This document shows, piece by piece, positions 27,008 to 35,274 of a DNA stretch of 64,000 nt (positions are counted from its first letter, which is position 1; each line of letters starts with the position of its first letter). The position numbers and the translations under genes were made by a program. The stretch comes from Pokkaliibacter sp. MBI-7. Its GTDB lineage: Bacteria; Pseudomonadota; Gammaproteobacteria; Pseudomonadales; Balneatricaceae. Below the pieces are notes generated by a model that was not told the DNA's origin, did no database searches, and saw only the letters and a list, made by a program, of their open reading frames with translations. Location: contig NZ_JARVTG010000002.1 of assembly GCF_029846635.1 (NCBI RefSeq), forward strand, positions 620,001-684,000, written 5' to 3'.

Positions 27008-27895
27008 ATGTCACGACTCCCATCCCTTGCGGCGCTACGCATGTTTGATGTGGCCTGCCGCTATATGAATCTCACCAAAGCCGCTGATGTACTCAACCTG
27101 ACACAGGGCGCAGTCAGCCGGCAGATCAAGCAGCTGGAAGAAGAGCTGGGCCAGCCGCTGTTCAATCGCCATCATCATGGTCTGACGCTGACCGATCAGG
27201 GGGAGCAATTGCTGCCTCAGGTGCGGGCAGCTTTCGAGTTGCTTGAAGAGGCTGTCACCGGGGTGAAAACGGCAGACCCCCGACAGCAGCTGCGACTGGC
27301 CACCCCTCCGACCTACGCTACGCGCTGGCTGGCACCGAGGCTGAGGCAGCTGCGGCGCCAGTTTCCTCATTTGCAGCTGAGTATCCAGACCGAGCTGCAG
27401 CAGCGACAGGCGCATTACGATCACGACTGTCGCATCCGTTTTGGCAACAAACCGGCTGCCGGATGCTTCAGCGAGCTACTGTTTCGCGAGCGCCATATTG
27501 CGGTGGTCAATGCTGAATTCGCCGATTGGAGCGTGCAACGGCTGTTTGATGAGCATCCGCTGTTGCATGTACTGGACGGGCAGAAGCGCCTGCGTCTGTG
27601 GGAGCCGTGGCTTGCTGCCGCCGGTCTCACGCATATCAATCCCCGTGATGGTATCGAGTTCAGCACGCTGGATCAGGTGATCAATATGACGCTGGCAGGG
27701 GAGGGGCTGGCTGTGATCGACCGGCATATGATCAGCCGTGAGTTGCAGCAGGGCACACTGGTGCCGGTCTGTGCCCATATCGAAGTGAAGGGTGAGCTTG
27801 GCTACTGGCTGGATATCAGCCACAGCCGCATGGGCCTGTCGAAAATCACCGCTTTCAGCCAGTGGCTGCGGGCGGTCACGCTGGAAGCGAGCTAA
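27008..27895 (+). CDS. LysR-family regulator (GcvA-like)
   Basis: This 295-residue LysR protein has an N-terminal helix-turn-helix (LAALRMFDVACRYMNLTKAADVLNLTQGAVSRQIKQLEEEL) and a GcvA-type effector domain (ATRWLAPRLRQLRRQFPHLQL). MSRLPSL at 27008 is the expected family start; the longer ORF from 26963 is unlikely. It ends the DddP-like cluster on the same strand, and may regulate it together with the LysR gene at 17524. Confidence 0.9.
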   Translation: MSRLPSLAALRMFDVACRYMNLTKAADVLNLTQGAVSRQIKQLEEELGQPLFNRHHHGLTLTDQGEQLLPQVRAAFELLEEAVTGVKTADPRQQLRLATPPTYATRWLAPRLRQLRRQFPHLQLSIQTELQQRQAHYDHDCRIRFGNKPAAGCFSELLFRERHIAVVNAEFADWSVQRLFDEHPLLHVLDGQKRLRLWEPWLAAAGLTHINPRDGIEFSTLDQVINMTLAGEGLAVIDRHMISRELQQGTLVPVCAHIEVKGELGYWLDISHSRMGLSKITAFSQWLRAVTLEAS

Positions 27896-27959
27896 GACAG
27901 CAGGCTTTACTGTGCCGACAGAAATCGCAGAAGTGGGTGCTCTCGGCGATACCGTGAAA

Positions 27960-28050
27960 ACACGCTTCGCCGATGATCAAGGGGATACATATGTCACGGC
28001 TGTATCGAGCACTGTCTGACTACCACTTCGACAAGCGACTGATGGGCTGA
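27960..28050 (+). pseudogene. Relic of a second dddP-like gene (C-terminus)
   Basis: The stretch ending at the TGA at 28048-28050 reads LSDYHFDKRLMG, matching the last residues of the DddP-like protein (LSDYPFDPRLMGR). DNA identity to 20830-20875 is high, with a single-base deletion that shifts the frame. Only the tail is recognisable. A weakened copy of the terminator seen after the intact gene follows at 28112. Confidence 0.65.
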
Positions 28051-28111
28051 TCTGGCCAATAGCCGCCTGTTAAGAAGCCGTCAGTGCTTGTGATGGGGTA
28101 CTGATCGTGTT

Positions 28112-28134
28112 GCCCCTCAGCTGAAGGGCTTTTT
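28112..28134 (+). terminator. Degenerate terminator after dddP relic
   Basis: GCCCCTCAG pairs imperfectly with CTGAAGGGC, then five T residues. It resembles the intact terminator at 21043 in sequence and position relative to the dddP end. Confidence 0.5.
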
Positions 28135-28163
28135 GGGGCACTGAATGAGGGCCTTTGGCGGCG

Positions 28164-28570
28164 TTATACCGTTAGCAGCCTCTGCAGTGTGGCTTCAAGC
28201 GTTGCCACCACTGCTTTGCACTTGGCCGCATCCAGCGCGTCCCGGTGGGGGGCAGCGAAGCGCTCGCTGTCGTTATCGAAGTAGCGCCCGGAGGCCGCGG
28301 CAAACTCATCAGCAAGTGCTGCTTTCACTATAATGTTCGCCCCAATAGTCAGGCTTTTGCCGGCGATACCAAACCCTTCACGCACCATTTTGCTGGCCAG
28401 CAATGAACCCGGATTGAGTGCAATCAGCACCGGCCCCGCATGCCTGAGCGTTTGCGCCATGGCAAAGGTCCACATGGTCAGTGCCAGTTTGCTCTGGGCA
28501 TAGCTGTCAAACTGATCCGCCACTGGCCTCTGACCTGCCAGCGCACTGAGGTCCACAGCAGCCTGCGCCG
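28164..28570 (-). pseudogene. Truncated short-chain dehydrogenase (C-terminal half)
   Basis: The minus-strand frame has the SDR active-site YAQSK, NPGSLLASKMV and the C-terminal YFDNDSERFAAPHRDALD typical of retinol-dehydrogenase-like SDRs. The Rossmann N-terminal half, with the TGxxxGIG motif, is missing. The homology stops near 28570, where it meets the head-on truncated LysR fragment. It cannot be an active dehydrogenase. Confidence 0.8.
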
Positions 28571-28571
28571 C

Positions 28572-29129
28572 TAGCTGCGGGTGGATTTACGCCTGACCGA
28601 TACCATGGTGGATCTGGTAGAAGGGGGCTTTGACATCGCCATTCGCAATTCTGCACTGAAAGACTCAGCGCTGATCGCGCGCAAGCTGGCACCCGACCGG
28701 CGCATCATCTGTGCATCCCCGGCCTATATTGAGCAGTTTGGGCTACCTTCCACCCCTGATGAACTGAAAAAACACAGTTGTATCGGACTGGCCGGGCTGG
28801 AGACCTGGTCGTTTGATACCGCCGATGGCGTCAAGTTCGTCAAAACCACGGGCATGCTGCGTACTGATAACGGCGAAGCCATGCGGGATGCTTGTGTGGC
28901 GGGCATTGGGATTGCCCTGAACTCCACCTGGTCGGTGTATGAACAGCTGAAAAGCGGCGAACTCATCCCAATCCTGAATGAGTACCCGATACACACCCAG
29001 ACGGCGATCTGGGCGGTTTACCCCAGCTCGCGGCTGGTTGCGCATAAAGTTCGGGTCTTCATCGACTATTTTCTGGCGCAGTTTGGCCCTCAGCCATACT
29101 GGGACCAGCTCGACAGCATCACCGGATAA
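28572..29129 (+). pseudogene. Truncated LysR regulator (effector domain only)
   Basis: The frame encodes LRLTDTMVDLVEGGFDIAIRN through HKVRVFIDYFLAQFG, the substrate-binding domain of a LysR regulator. The DNA-binding helix-turn-helix of about 90 residues is absent. An in-frame stop lies just upstream, at the junction with the truncated SDR gene. No ribosome-binding site is evident. It is a deletion remnant. Confidence 0.8.
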
Positions 29130-29164
29130 TCACCTGTCTGCCGCTATAGTCCATCACCTTGCTC

Positions 29165-29345
29165 ACTCTGGTGTTTATTGGCGGCCAGTGTGTCCCGGCT
29201 ATTTCTGGTGCAATCTTTGCCCGCATTAATCCGGTCACGGGTCAGGTACTGGTGAACACTGTCAGCTGTAACCGTAAAAATGTTGGTGATGCTATCGACA
29301 GGTATGCCGAAGCCATCGACAAAACTTACGTAAACAGGATGCTCA
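29165..29345 (+). pseudogene. Relic of a second PuuC-like aldehyde dehydrogenase
   Basis: The frame reads VFIGGQCVPAISGAIFARIN and then VTGQVLVNTVSC, which is residues 23-54 of the intact enzyme encoded at 21429. It jumps directly to IDRYAEAIDKTY, equivalent to residues 128-139. About 65 codons are thus deleted in frame, and everything downstream is lost. It lies after the dddP relic, in the same order as the intact genes. Confidence 0.75.
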
Positions 29346-29417
29346 GCTGCTGTGCCTGCTTCTTCACTGATACCTGTCGCTGCTGGCTGTACAAGGGAAG
29401 TTTTATCTGCTGTTAAT

Positions 29418-29430
29418 GTTATGTTATAAC
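29418..29430. promoter_or_regulatory. Putative Zur box
   Basis: GTTATGTTATAAC consists of arms GTTAT and ATAAC separated by 3 bases, as in the gammaproteobacterial Zur consensus (GTTATANTATAAC core), with AT-rich flanks ending TATTTC. It lies about 115 bases before folE2, whose family is known to be Zur-regulated. Repression under zinc-replete conditions is inferred. Confidence 0.75.
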
Positions 29431-29546
29431 TATTTCGAATTGACGTTTTAACAGTATTCGTACGCTGATGCTGTTTGTCGTGTCCATGATGGTTATGCAC
29501 GTTGCACACTCAACTGACCGCAGTGTGCCTTTGCCGGATGTCGTTA

Positions 29547-30449
29547 ATGAACCTTCCACTCCCCGATGTATCACTGACCGAGCGCGCAGCTACCCTGAGC
29601 CCGCTGCAATGGGTCGGTATGCAGGGCATTGATCTGCCCGTCATCCTTGCCGAACCGGGCTATCAGCGGGAACTGCATGCCCGGATCGATGCTCAGGTCG
29701 ATCTGCCCGCGCCCTACGTCAAGGGCATCCATATGTCGCGCCTGTATCGCCTGCTGGATGAGCAAACCGGTGGCCGGGAGCTGTCGCCCGGCCACCTGCA
29801 GCAGTTGTTGCAGGCGATGGTAGACAGCCACCGTGACTGCGAAAGCCGCAGTGCCCGGCTGAATGTCCGCTTTGACCTGCTGGCCCGCCGTAAGGCGCTG
29901 ATCAGTGCCGGGCTGGCAGGCTGGAAAGCCTATCCGGTGCATGTCGAAGCCACGCTCAGAGAGGGCGTGATGCAGCTGCAGCTGACGGTAACCGTGGGCT
30001 ACTCCTCGACCTGCCCGTGCTCAGCGGCACTGGCCAGACAGCTGATTGAACAGGGCTTTGAACGTGCCTTTGCTGGTCAGACGGCTATTGCGCCTGCCGT
30101 CATCAGTGCCTGGCTGCGCCAGCACGCCACGCTGGCAACGCCCCACAGCCAGCGCAGTGAAGCCGTGGTGCGGGTTGATGTGGCTGCTGATGCACCGGCC
30201 TTTGGGATGTTCAGCCTGATCGACGCTGTCGAGCAGGCACTGGGCACGCCGGTACAAACCGCCGTCAAACGCGCAGATGAGCAGGCGTTTGCGGCACTCA
30301 ATGGCCAGAACCTGATGTTCGTTGAAGACGCTGCACGCCGGATTCAGGCGGCATTGTCTGAACGCTTCAGTCATGCCCATATTCATGTGCGCCATCTGGA
30401 AAGCCTGCATCCTCATGATGCGGCAGCCTGGGCTGCACCCAGCCTGTAA
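29547..30449 (+). CDS. folE2: GTP cyclohydrolase I type B (FolE2)
   Basis: This protein of 300 residues is FolE2, which converts GTP to dihydroneopterin triphosphate in folate synthesis without needing zinc. The hallmark SSTCPCS holds the metal-binding Cys (Cys156 or Cys158), and YVKGIHMSRLYRLL is another family block. It starts at MNLPLP; a longer ORF from 29502 adds an unrelated N-terminus. It leads a four-gene unit of zinc-sparing paralogues behind a Zur-box-like site. Confidence 0.93.
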   Translation: MNLPLPDVSLTERAATLSPLQWVGMQGIDLPVILAEPGYQRELHARIDAQVDLPAPYVKGIHMSRLYRLLDEQTGGRELSPGHLQQLLQAMVDSHRDCESRSARLNVRFDLLARRKALISAGLAGWKAYPVHVEATLREGVMQLQLTVTVGYSSTCPCSAALARQLIEQGFERAFAGQTAIAPAVISAWLRQHATLATPHSQRSEAVVRVDVAADAPAFGMFSLIDAVEQALGTPVQTAVKRADEQAFAALNGQNLMFVEDAARRIQAALSERFSHAHIHVRHLESLHPHDAAAWAAPSL

Positions 30450-30541
30450 GAACGTGCTGACGAGCGGCTGCGTGTCGGCCCAGCGGCGTGGGCACTCCTT
30501 CTCAGGCGATCAATGCCTCTTTGCCATTAGAAGAAATCACC

Positions 30542-31102
30542 ATGATCCGAAAAAATCCCCGTGGCGATCTGCCACAGATTCACCCCAGTGCCTTTGTCGA
30601 TCCCACCGCCATCCTGTGTGGACTGGTGATCGTCGAAGAGAACGTCTTTATCGGCCCCTATGCGGTGATCCGGGCGGATGAAATGGATGCCGATGGTCAT
30701 ATCGACCCTATCGTCATCGGTGCCCACTCCAATATTCAGGATGGGGTAGTGATTCACTCCAAGTCTGGTGCGCGGGTCAGTATTGGCCAGCGCACCTCCA
30801 TCGCCCATCGCGCCATCGTTCATGGCCCCTGCACCGTGGGTAACGGGGTCTTTATCGGTTTTAACAGCGTGCTGTTCAACTGCACTGTCGATGATGGCTG
30901 TGTGGTGCGCTACAACGCGGTGGTCGATGGGGTGCACCTGCCCCCCGGTTTCTATGTGCGTTCCACCGAGCGGATTGGCCCGGATACCAACCTGCAAGCA
31001 CTGCCACAGGTACCCGCTGCGGCCAGTGAGTTTTCCGAAGATGTGGCCCGTACCAATAACGAGCTGGTGAGTGGTTATAAGGCAATTCACAACGAGTTTT
31101 AG
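30542..31102 (+). CDS. Gamma-carbonic anhydrase-like hexapeptide-repeat protein
   Basis: This 186-residue protein is a left-handed beta-helix with repeated hexapeptides (IGPYAVIRAD, IGAHSNIQDGVVIH, IGQRTSIAHRAIVHG). Histidines in VIH, SIAH and IVHG sit at the metal-binding positions of gamma-carbonic anhydrases. Such proteins can use iron or cobalt instead of zinc. Similar genes occur in Zur regulons as presumed replacements for zinc carbonic anhydrases. It lies 92 bases after folE2 in the same direction. Confidence 0.85.
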   Translation: MIRKNPRGDLPQIHPSAFVDPTAILCGLVIVEENVFIGPYAVIRADEMDADGHIDPIVIGAHSNIQDGVVIHSKSGARVSIGQRTSIAHRAIVHGPCTVGNGVFIGFNSVLFNCTVDDGCVVRYNAVVDGVHLPPGFYVRSTERIGPDTNLQALPQVPAAASEFSEDVARTNNELVSGYKAIHNEF

Positions 31103-31231
31103 CCACGTCAGGCTTTCCCGATCTATTCGCCTCGTCCTGCTGTTGCAGGCGGGGGAAAACCTCAGGCTCAGTGCCCGCGAATCCGGTGATGACAGTGCCA
31201 TTGCGGGCATCTGCCTTGTATTGAAAGGACA

Positions 31232-32617
31232 ATGCGATTTATGAACCTTGCCAGCTCGTCACGTTATGCCGATGTGCTGATCTGCGGCGGCACCGTGGTG
31301 ACGCCCAATGGTTGCGAAAGCATCGACGTAGCCTGCGCTGCCGGGCAGATCGTGGCCCTGGGTGATCTGTGCAGGCTATGGCAGGCCGATACGGTGATCG
31401 AGGCCACCGGTCTGCATGTGCTGCCGGGCGTGATCGACAGTCAGGTGCATTTTCGTGAGCCGGGCCTGACCCATAAAGAGGATATCGAGGCCGGCACCCG
31501 TGGTGCCGTACTGGGTGGGGTGACCGCCGTGTTTGAAATGCCCAATACCCAGCCGCTGACCCTCTGGCAGACCGATCTACAGGCCAAGCTTGATGCCGCG
31601 CAGGGCCGGGCATGGTGCAACTATGCCTTCTATATCGGCGGTTCGGCGATCAATGCCGAACAGTTGCCACAGCTGGAGAATCTGCACGGCTGTGCGGGCG
31701 TCAAGGTATTTATGGGCAGCTCTTTTGGTGATCTGCTGGCCGATGAGGACAGTGTGCTGCGGCGCATTCTCCACCATGGCCGCCGCCGGCTGGCTGTGCA
31801 TGCCGAAGATGAAGCGCGGCTGCGCCAGCGCAGGGCGCTGGTGGAGGCCAGTGGAGAGGTCTGCCAGCACCCGCTGTGGCGTGATGAGCAAAGTGCACTG
31901 CTGGCCACCCGGCGTATCGTGCAGCTGGCACAGGAAACCGGTCGGCGCCTGCATGTACTGCACGTCAGTACGGCGGAAGAAATGGCTTTTCTGGCCGCGC
32001 ATAAACAGCGGGTGACGGTGGAGGTGACACCCCATCATCTGTCGCTGGTGGCACCGGACTGCTATCAGCGTCTGGGCTGTCTGGCACAGATGAATCCACC
32101 CGTGCGCGAGCATCGCCATCAGCGGGCCCTGTGGCAGGCCATTGCTGACGGAGTGGTCGATGTTATCGGCAGTGACCATGCCCCCCACACGCTGGAGGAG
32201 AAGGCCAGACCCTACCCGCACTCTCCCAGCGGGATGACGGGGGTTCAGACGCTACTGCCATTGCTACTGGACCATCTGCACGGTGGCCGCCTCAGCCTGC
32301 CACGGCTGGTGGACCTGACCAGTGCCGGCCCTGCCCGTGTGTTCGGGCTGGAGGGCAAAGGTCGCATTGCGCTGGGGTTCGATGCTGACCTGACACTGGT
32401 CGACCTCCGCGCCCGGCGCACCATCCATAATCACTGGATTGCCAGCCGTAGCGGCTGGACGCCCTATGACGGCCTGAGCGTCTGTGGCTGGCCCATTCAC
32501 ACACTGGTGAATGGTCAGGTGGTGGTGCGCGATGAAGTGCTGACCGGGGCCATTCCGCAGGGGCGCCCATTGCGCTTTCTCGACGTGCTCCCCGTTTCCC
32601 AATCTGCTCAACCGTAA
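31232..32617 (+). CDS. pyrC: Dihydroorotase paralogue in zinc-limitation operon
   Basis: This class I dihydroorotase of 461 residues cyclises carbamoyl-aspartate in pyrimidine synthesis. Barrel landmarks are VHFREPGLTHKED, GVTAVFEMPNTQP, LHVLHVSTAEE, VEVTPHHL and VIGSDHAPHT. The first His of the usual DxHxH is Gln (DSQVHFREPG), a variant I recall in some alphaproteobacterial enzymes. Extra pyrC copies are known in Zur regulons as substitutes for the zinc enzyme. The start is either 31232 or ATG 31241; AAGGA spacing does not settle it. Confidence 0.88.
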   Translation: MRFMNLASSSRYADVLICGGTVVTPNGCESIDVACAAGQIVALGDLCRLWQADTVIEATGLHVLPGVIDSQVHFREPGLTHKEDIEAGTRGAVLGGVTAVFEMPNTQPLTLWQTDLQAKLDAAQGRAWCNYAFYIGGSAINAEQLPQLENLHGCAGVKVFMGSSFGDLLADEDSVLRRILHHGRRRLAVHAEDEARLRQRRALVEASGEVCQHPLWRDEQSALLATRRIVQLAQETGRRLHVLHVSTAEEMAFLAAHKQRVTVEVTPHHLSLVAPDCYQRLGCLAQMNPPVREHRHQRALWQAIADGVVDVIGSDHAPHTLEEKARPYPHSPSGMTGVQTLLPLLLDHLHGGRLSLPRLVDLTSAGPARVFGLEGKGRIALGFDADLTLVDLRARRTIHNHWIASRSGWTPYDGLSVCGWPIHTLVNGQVVVRDEVLTGAIPQGRPLRFLDVLPVSQSAQP

Positions 32618-32640
32618 AAAGAGGTCAGGACAGGCACGCC

Positions 32641-33108
32641 CTGTTTGCCCCCCGTCAGTCCATCGAACAGGTGGAAGAGGGCACCGAACTGGCCCCCCGG
32701 TTTGATGAACAGGGGCTGATAAGCTGCGTGACCAGCGATGCAAACAGCGGCGAACTGCTGATGCTGGGGTATATGAATCAGGACGCGCTGGCGCTGACCA
32801 TCAAGACCGGCGAGGCTCATTACTGGAGTCGGTCACGGCAGGTGCTGTGGCACAAAGGGGCGACCAGCGGACTGGTGCAGAAGGTAGTGGAGATGCGCAT
32901 TGATGATGATCAGGATGCGGTCTGGCTGCGGGTGAGAGTGGCAGGTAGCGGCGCCAGCTGCCATGTGGGCTATCACTCCTGCTTTTACCGCCGGGTGCCG
33001 GTTGGGCTGGAGCGGGCAGCAGGTGAGGCGCTGACCTTTACCGAAGAGCACAAAACCTTCGACCCTCAGCGGGTTTACGGTGATGCGCCCAATCCCACAC
33101 TGCTGTAA
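32641..33108 (+). CDS. hisI: Phosphoribosyl-AMP cyclohydrolase paralogue (HisI-type)
   Basis: The protein matches HisI, the third-step zinc enzyme of histidine synthesis. GELLMLGYMNQDAL, GEAHYWSRSRQVLWHKGATSG, DDDQDAVWLRV and the metal-binding CHVGYHSCFYR are present. Family-like sequence (LFAPRQSIEQVEEGTEL) extends upstream of GTG 32671, the first standard start codon. I place the 5' end at CTG 32641, where the homology begins; AGAGGTCAGG lies upstream. Second hisI copies occur in Zur regulons. It ends this operon. Confidence 0.85.
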   Translation: MFAPRQSIEQVEEGTELAPRFDEQGLISCVTSDANSGELLMLGYMNQDALALTIKTGEAHYWSRSRQVLWHKGATSGLVQKVVEMRIDDDQDAVWLRVRVAGSGASCHVGYHSCFYRRVPVGLERAAGEALTFTEEHKTFDPQRVYGDAPNPTLL

Positions 33109-33162
33109 CGCTGCATGCCAGAGCACCGGCCCTGACCGCTGCGGCCGCTGAGCGGGGCCATA

Positions 33163-33200
33163 CTGCCATTCGGGTCTGAGATCATTGTCCCGAATGGCAG
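33163..33200. terminator. Terminator-like hairpin after the zinc operon
   Basis: CTGCCATTCGGG and CCCGAATGGCAG form a perfect 12-bp stem with a 14-base loop, between the convergent hisI paralogue and TauD-like gene. It could serve both strands. Confidence 0.7.
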
Positions 33201-33231
33201 CCTGTTATAGCCCTGCAGGGGGAGTGAGCTG

Positions 33232-34221
33232 TCAGCTTTTCCCTAGCGCCACCAGCACCTGCCGTTTGGTGTTGCCGCTGTAGGGGCGGCGACCGTGCAT
33301 GGCCATATGGTTGTCGACCAATGCTACATCGCCATTTTGCCAGGGCACATCGAAGGTGAAGTCAGCAGACAGGTTGTTGATCAGCTCCAGATCCGCTGCG
33401 GACAGATGGGTGCCGTCACCGTAGGTGATCGCGCTGGCCGGATTTTCCCGCACGCCTTTCCAGCCCATATAGGCGGCAATCAGCTGGTTATAGAACACCT
33501 GTTTGCCATTACTCAGAGTGATCACCGCTGGCAGCACCGGTGTGGTAGCTCTGAGGCTGCCATCCTCCTGCCACTGCCAGCTGTAACCCAGTTCGGCCAG
33601 CTTGCGCTCCGCTTCGTCCTTGTTCTGACAGTTGAGGGTGCTTTTCCAGCTACGGCCTTGCCCTGACTTTTCATCGTTTTCGCCGGGCATCCGCGTGGTG
33701 TACTTCAGCCCTTTACTTTCACAGGCCGTGGCCAGCTCGGGCGCAATGATTTTCAGCCGGCTGTACAGCATATCGGAGCGGCACACGGGAGTGGCGCCAC
33801 CGGCATCGGCTGCCTGCAGACAGAAGAAAAACAGCTTGTCAGGGGAAATGGGCGTTTGTGCCATCTCATGATGGAGAAAAATCTCCACCTCTTTGGGCGC
33901 CTCATTGGCGGTAAATACCCGCTCGGTGAAGTTGAGGCGTACGGCGTTGGACAGTGACTCCTTGTAGGTAAAGGTGCGGTAGCCGAACGCGGCTGAGAAG
34001 GCGTCGAAGTCTTCCGCTGATGTCAGGGGAAACCCCCTGAACAGCAGCACACCGCTTTCTGCCAGATAAGCCTGCAAGGCGGGCAGATGCTGTGTGATCC
34101 AGTCAAGGCTGGCAGTCAGGCTGGTGATCCCGGCGGGGCAGGGAATCACCAGCGGAAAGGCCGAACCGCCGCAGTTGATCTGCCCGGCAAGTGCCTGCGT
34201 GGGCACGGAAAGAGTGGACAT
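33232..34221 (-). CDS. TauD/TfdA-family (SyrP-like) dioxygenase
   Basis: This 329-residue Fe(II)/2-oxoglutarate dioxygenase has the TauD/SyrP fold landmarks. LFRGFPLTSAEDFDAFSAAFG is near residue 60, LHHEMAQTP gives the first His and the acidic ligand (Glu rather than Asp), and DNHMAMHGRRPYSG gives the distal His and Arg. The Glu ligand and overall pattern suit the SyrP-like branch, which hydroxylates amino acids or other small acids. It lies 23 bases after the aldo/keto reductase gene, so the two form a unit. Confidence 0.85.
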   Translation of the reverse strand: MSTLSVPTQALAGQINCGGSAFPLVIPCPAGITSLTASLDWITQHLPALQAYLAESGVLLFRGFPLTSAEDFDAFSAAFGYRTFTYKESLSNAVRLNFTERVFTANEAPKEVEIFLHHEMAQTPISPDKLFFFCLQAADAGGATPVCRSDMLYSRLKIIAPELATACESKGLKYTTRMPGENDEKSGQGRSWKSTLNCQNKDEAERKLAELGYSWQWQEDGSLRATTPVLPAVITLSNGKQVFYNQLIAAYMGWKGVRENPASAITYGDGTHLSAADLELINNLSADFTFDVPWQNGDVALVDNHMAMHGRRPYSGNTKRQVLVALGKS

Positions 34222-34244
34222 GGTGTGCTCCTTATCCCATCAGA

Positions 34245-35210
34245 TCAGTCGTAGATGGGATAGAAGGTGTTGAAGGCCGCCTCACAGAACTGCGCCGGGT
34301 CATTGAAACGGCGGTTGCAGTTAAGGGCTGAAATGGCCTGCATCTCCGCATCATCCAGAGCGAAGTCAAACAGTGCGAGGTTTTCCTTCAGGCGTTCAGG
34401 CTTGCTGGTTTTGGGGATGATAGAGGTGCCGCGCTGAATGCCCCAGCGCAGCACGACCTGTGCCGGGGTTTTGCCCAGCCGCGCCGCTGCCTGCTTGACG
34501 GCAGGTTGCTCCAGCACGGAATCCTGCGCTCCAGCCATATTCAGCTCCAGATAAGACAGCGCCCCCAGCGGTGAAAATGCAGTGACCTCCATCCCGTACA
34601 GCCTGGCCATGCGGATCAGGTTTTCCTGAGTCAGATAAGGGTGAGCCTCGATCTGCAGCACACTGGGTTTGATGCTGGAATAGGCCATCAGGTCATGCAG
34701 CAGGCCCGTGGTGTAATTACAGATGCCGATTTTCTTTACCAGCCCTTCGACCACCAGTTCTTCCATGGCCTGCCAGGTTTCGTGCAGGGGCACGGGGGCA
34801 AACTCAATACGCGGCTCGGCCGCTTCCGGCTCAAAGAACCAGGCGGGCGGATAGCGTTTTTCAAAGGGCACGTAGGCCTGTGCGATGGGAAAGTGGATCA
34901 GGTAGAGGTCAAGGTAGTCCAGCTGCAGGTCTTGCAGGGTACGCATCAGCGCCGGGCGGACATGCTCTTTGGCATGGTAGGTATTCCACAGTTTGGAGGT
35001 CACCCACAGGTCTTCCCGCTGACACAGGCCGTCAGCCAGTGCCCGGGCAATGCCTTCGCCGGTCTGCTGTTCGTTGCCATAGTCACAGGCGCTGTCGAGA
35101 TGACGATAGCCGGCCTTGATGGCCTCATAAACGGTATCTGCACAGAGTTCGTTGGGGACTTTCCAGAGACCAAAGCCGACGGGAGGGATGGAGCGTTGGG
35201 CGTTTGACAT
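34245..35210 (-). CDS. Aldo/keto reductase (xylose-reductase-like)
   Basis: This 321-residue protein is of the xylose/aldose reductase branch rather than the branch of the gene at 1974. The tetrad segments are HLDSACDYGNE (Asp, Tyr), VTSKLWN (Lys) and YLIHFP (His). IPKTSKPERLKENL binds NADPH near the C-terminus. It would reduce a sugar, keto acid or aldehyde. It precedes the TauD-like gene in one unit and has a perfect 20-bp palindrome 65 bases upstream. Confidence 0.9.
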   Translation of the reverse strand: MSNAQRSIPPVGFGLWKVPNELCADTVYEAIKAGYRHLDSACDYGNEQQTGEGIARALADGLCQREDLWVTSKLWNTYHAKEHVRPALMRTLQDLQLDYLDLYLIHFPIAQAYVPFEKRYPPAWFFEPEAAEPRIEFAPVPLHETWQAMEELVVEGLVKKIGICNYTTGLLHDLMAYSSIKPSVLQIEAHPYLTQENLIRMARLYGMEVTAFSPLGALSYLELNMAGAQDSVLEQPAVKQAAARLGKTPAQVVLRWGIQRGTSIIPKTSKPERLKENLALFDFALDDAEMQAISALNCNRRFNDPAQFCEAAFNTFYPIYD

Positions 35211-35274
35211 AGTTATTGTCCTTATCGTCGGCAGGCAGGAGAGAAGGGCCGGGGACGATGGGTGAAAACGGTTA

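Noticed and set aside
18697..27895. Calling this a confirmed DMSP degradation (ddd) cluster.
   Set aside because: The proposed catalytic Asp of DddP is missing and the enolase-superfamily and oxygenase genes are not part of known ddd pathways; homology alone does not prove it.
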